14,952 bases of DNA from NCBI GenBank assembly GCA_027577415.1, contig JANBQS010000593.1, positions 1-14,952 of the forward strand, in the 5' to 3' direction. Of this stretch, positions 14,817 to 14,952 are shown piece by piece. The translations under genes were made by a program, and so were the position numbers. This DNA is from Coemansia sp. RSA 922. Taxonomy: Eukaryota; Kickxellomycota; Kickxellomycetes; Kickxellales; Kickxellaceae. Numbering within the stretch: position 1 is the first letter of the stretch; each line of letters starts with the position of its first letter. Below the pieces are notes generated by a model. The model was not told the DNA's origin. It made no database searches and saw only the letters and a program-made list of their open reading frames with translations.

Positions 14817-14952
14817 ATGTCCTCCGACAACGCTTCGCAGACCCCTGTGCACAACCCAGATCAACATATTATTGTTGCTGCTTCTGACTGCCCGCCCGAA
14901 AAGTCCAAGAACCAGGACAAGAACGAGGCCAAGCGCAAGGCCAAAATGGAAA
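14817..14952 (+). CDS. 5' end of a gene with Lys-rich N-terminus (partial)
   Basis: An ATG at 14817, preceded by a T-rich leader, opens a frame that stays open to the window edge (45 codons). The product begins MSSDNASQTPVHNPDQ and becomes highly charged (PPEKSKNQDKNEAKRKAK). Lys/Ala/Glu-rich N-terminal extensions of this sort occur on cytosolic fungal aminoacyl-tRNA synthetases, and KNEAKRKAKMEK is reminiscent of valyl-tRNA synthetase. That identification is a weak guess; the visible part is too short and too low in complexity to decide. Confidence 0.5.
   Translation, partial: MSSDNASQTPVHNPDQHIIVAASDCPPEKSKNQDKNEAKRKAKME

Noticed and set aside
1..14952. CRISPR arrays, prokaryotic operons or phage modules.
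   Set aside because: No regularly spaced repeats, no ribosome-binding-site pattern and clear spliceosomal introns point to eukaryotic DNA.

Overview
The window looks like nuclear DNA of a fungus. It carries compact protein genes with short spliceosomal introns (70-77 nt, GT...AG, two with a perfect or near-perfect TACTAAC branch site). The recognisable products are eukaryotic: a WDR44-type WD40 protein, a mitochondrial small Tim protein, the peroxisomal AAA ATPase Pex1 and the splicing-associated protein Es2. Dense gene packing and Ala/Ser-rich proteins would fit an early-diverging lineage such as Kickxellomycotina, but that placement is a guess, not something the sequence proves.

Layout. 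1-2235 (-): the first 745 codons of a WDR44/YMR102C-like WD40 protein that runs off the left edge. 2236-3240: about 1 kb without an intact gene, holding a decayed Tc1/mariner-type transposase fragment and a T22 run. 3241-4848 (+): an unrecognised 484-residue coiled-coil protein in three exons. 4859-5083 (-): a 74-residue secreted-protein candidate whose stop lies 10 nt from the previous one. 5246-6457 (-): an alpha/beta hydrolase of the YheT/ABHD3/Eht1 type. 6780-7061 (+): Tim13, with one of its four conserved cysteines replaced. 7100-10001 (-): Pex1, whose true start lies in a short upstream exon. 10106-10828 (-): Es2/DGCR14. 11006-11470 and 12638-13174 (-): two paralogous DUF606/YdcZ-type membrane proteins. 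13831-14591 (-): a broken TnpB/Fanzor-like RNA-guided nuclease remnant. 14817-14952 (+): the 5' end of a gene with a Lys-rich N-terminus.

How it fits together. Most intact genes are housekeeping genes for separate compartments: mitochondrial intermembrane space (Tim13), peroxisome (Pex1), spliceosome (Es2) and lipid or ester metabolism (hydrolase). They do not form an evident pathway. The right third, from about 11000, has a different character: low gene density, a bacterial-type transporter family in two copies and a mobile-element relic. Most genes share a T- or pyrimidine-rich tract on the sense strand just upstream of the ATG.

The strongest points for a second look are the Fanzor-like relic, the Cys-to-Ser change in Tim13, the Tc1/mariner relic, the small secreted protein, the unknown coiled-coil protein and the DUF606 pair. 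I saw no CRISPR array, rRNA, convincing tRNA or intact transposon.
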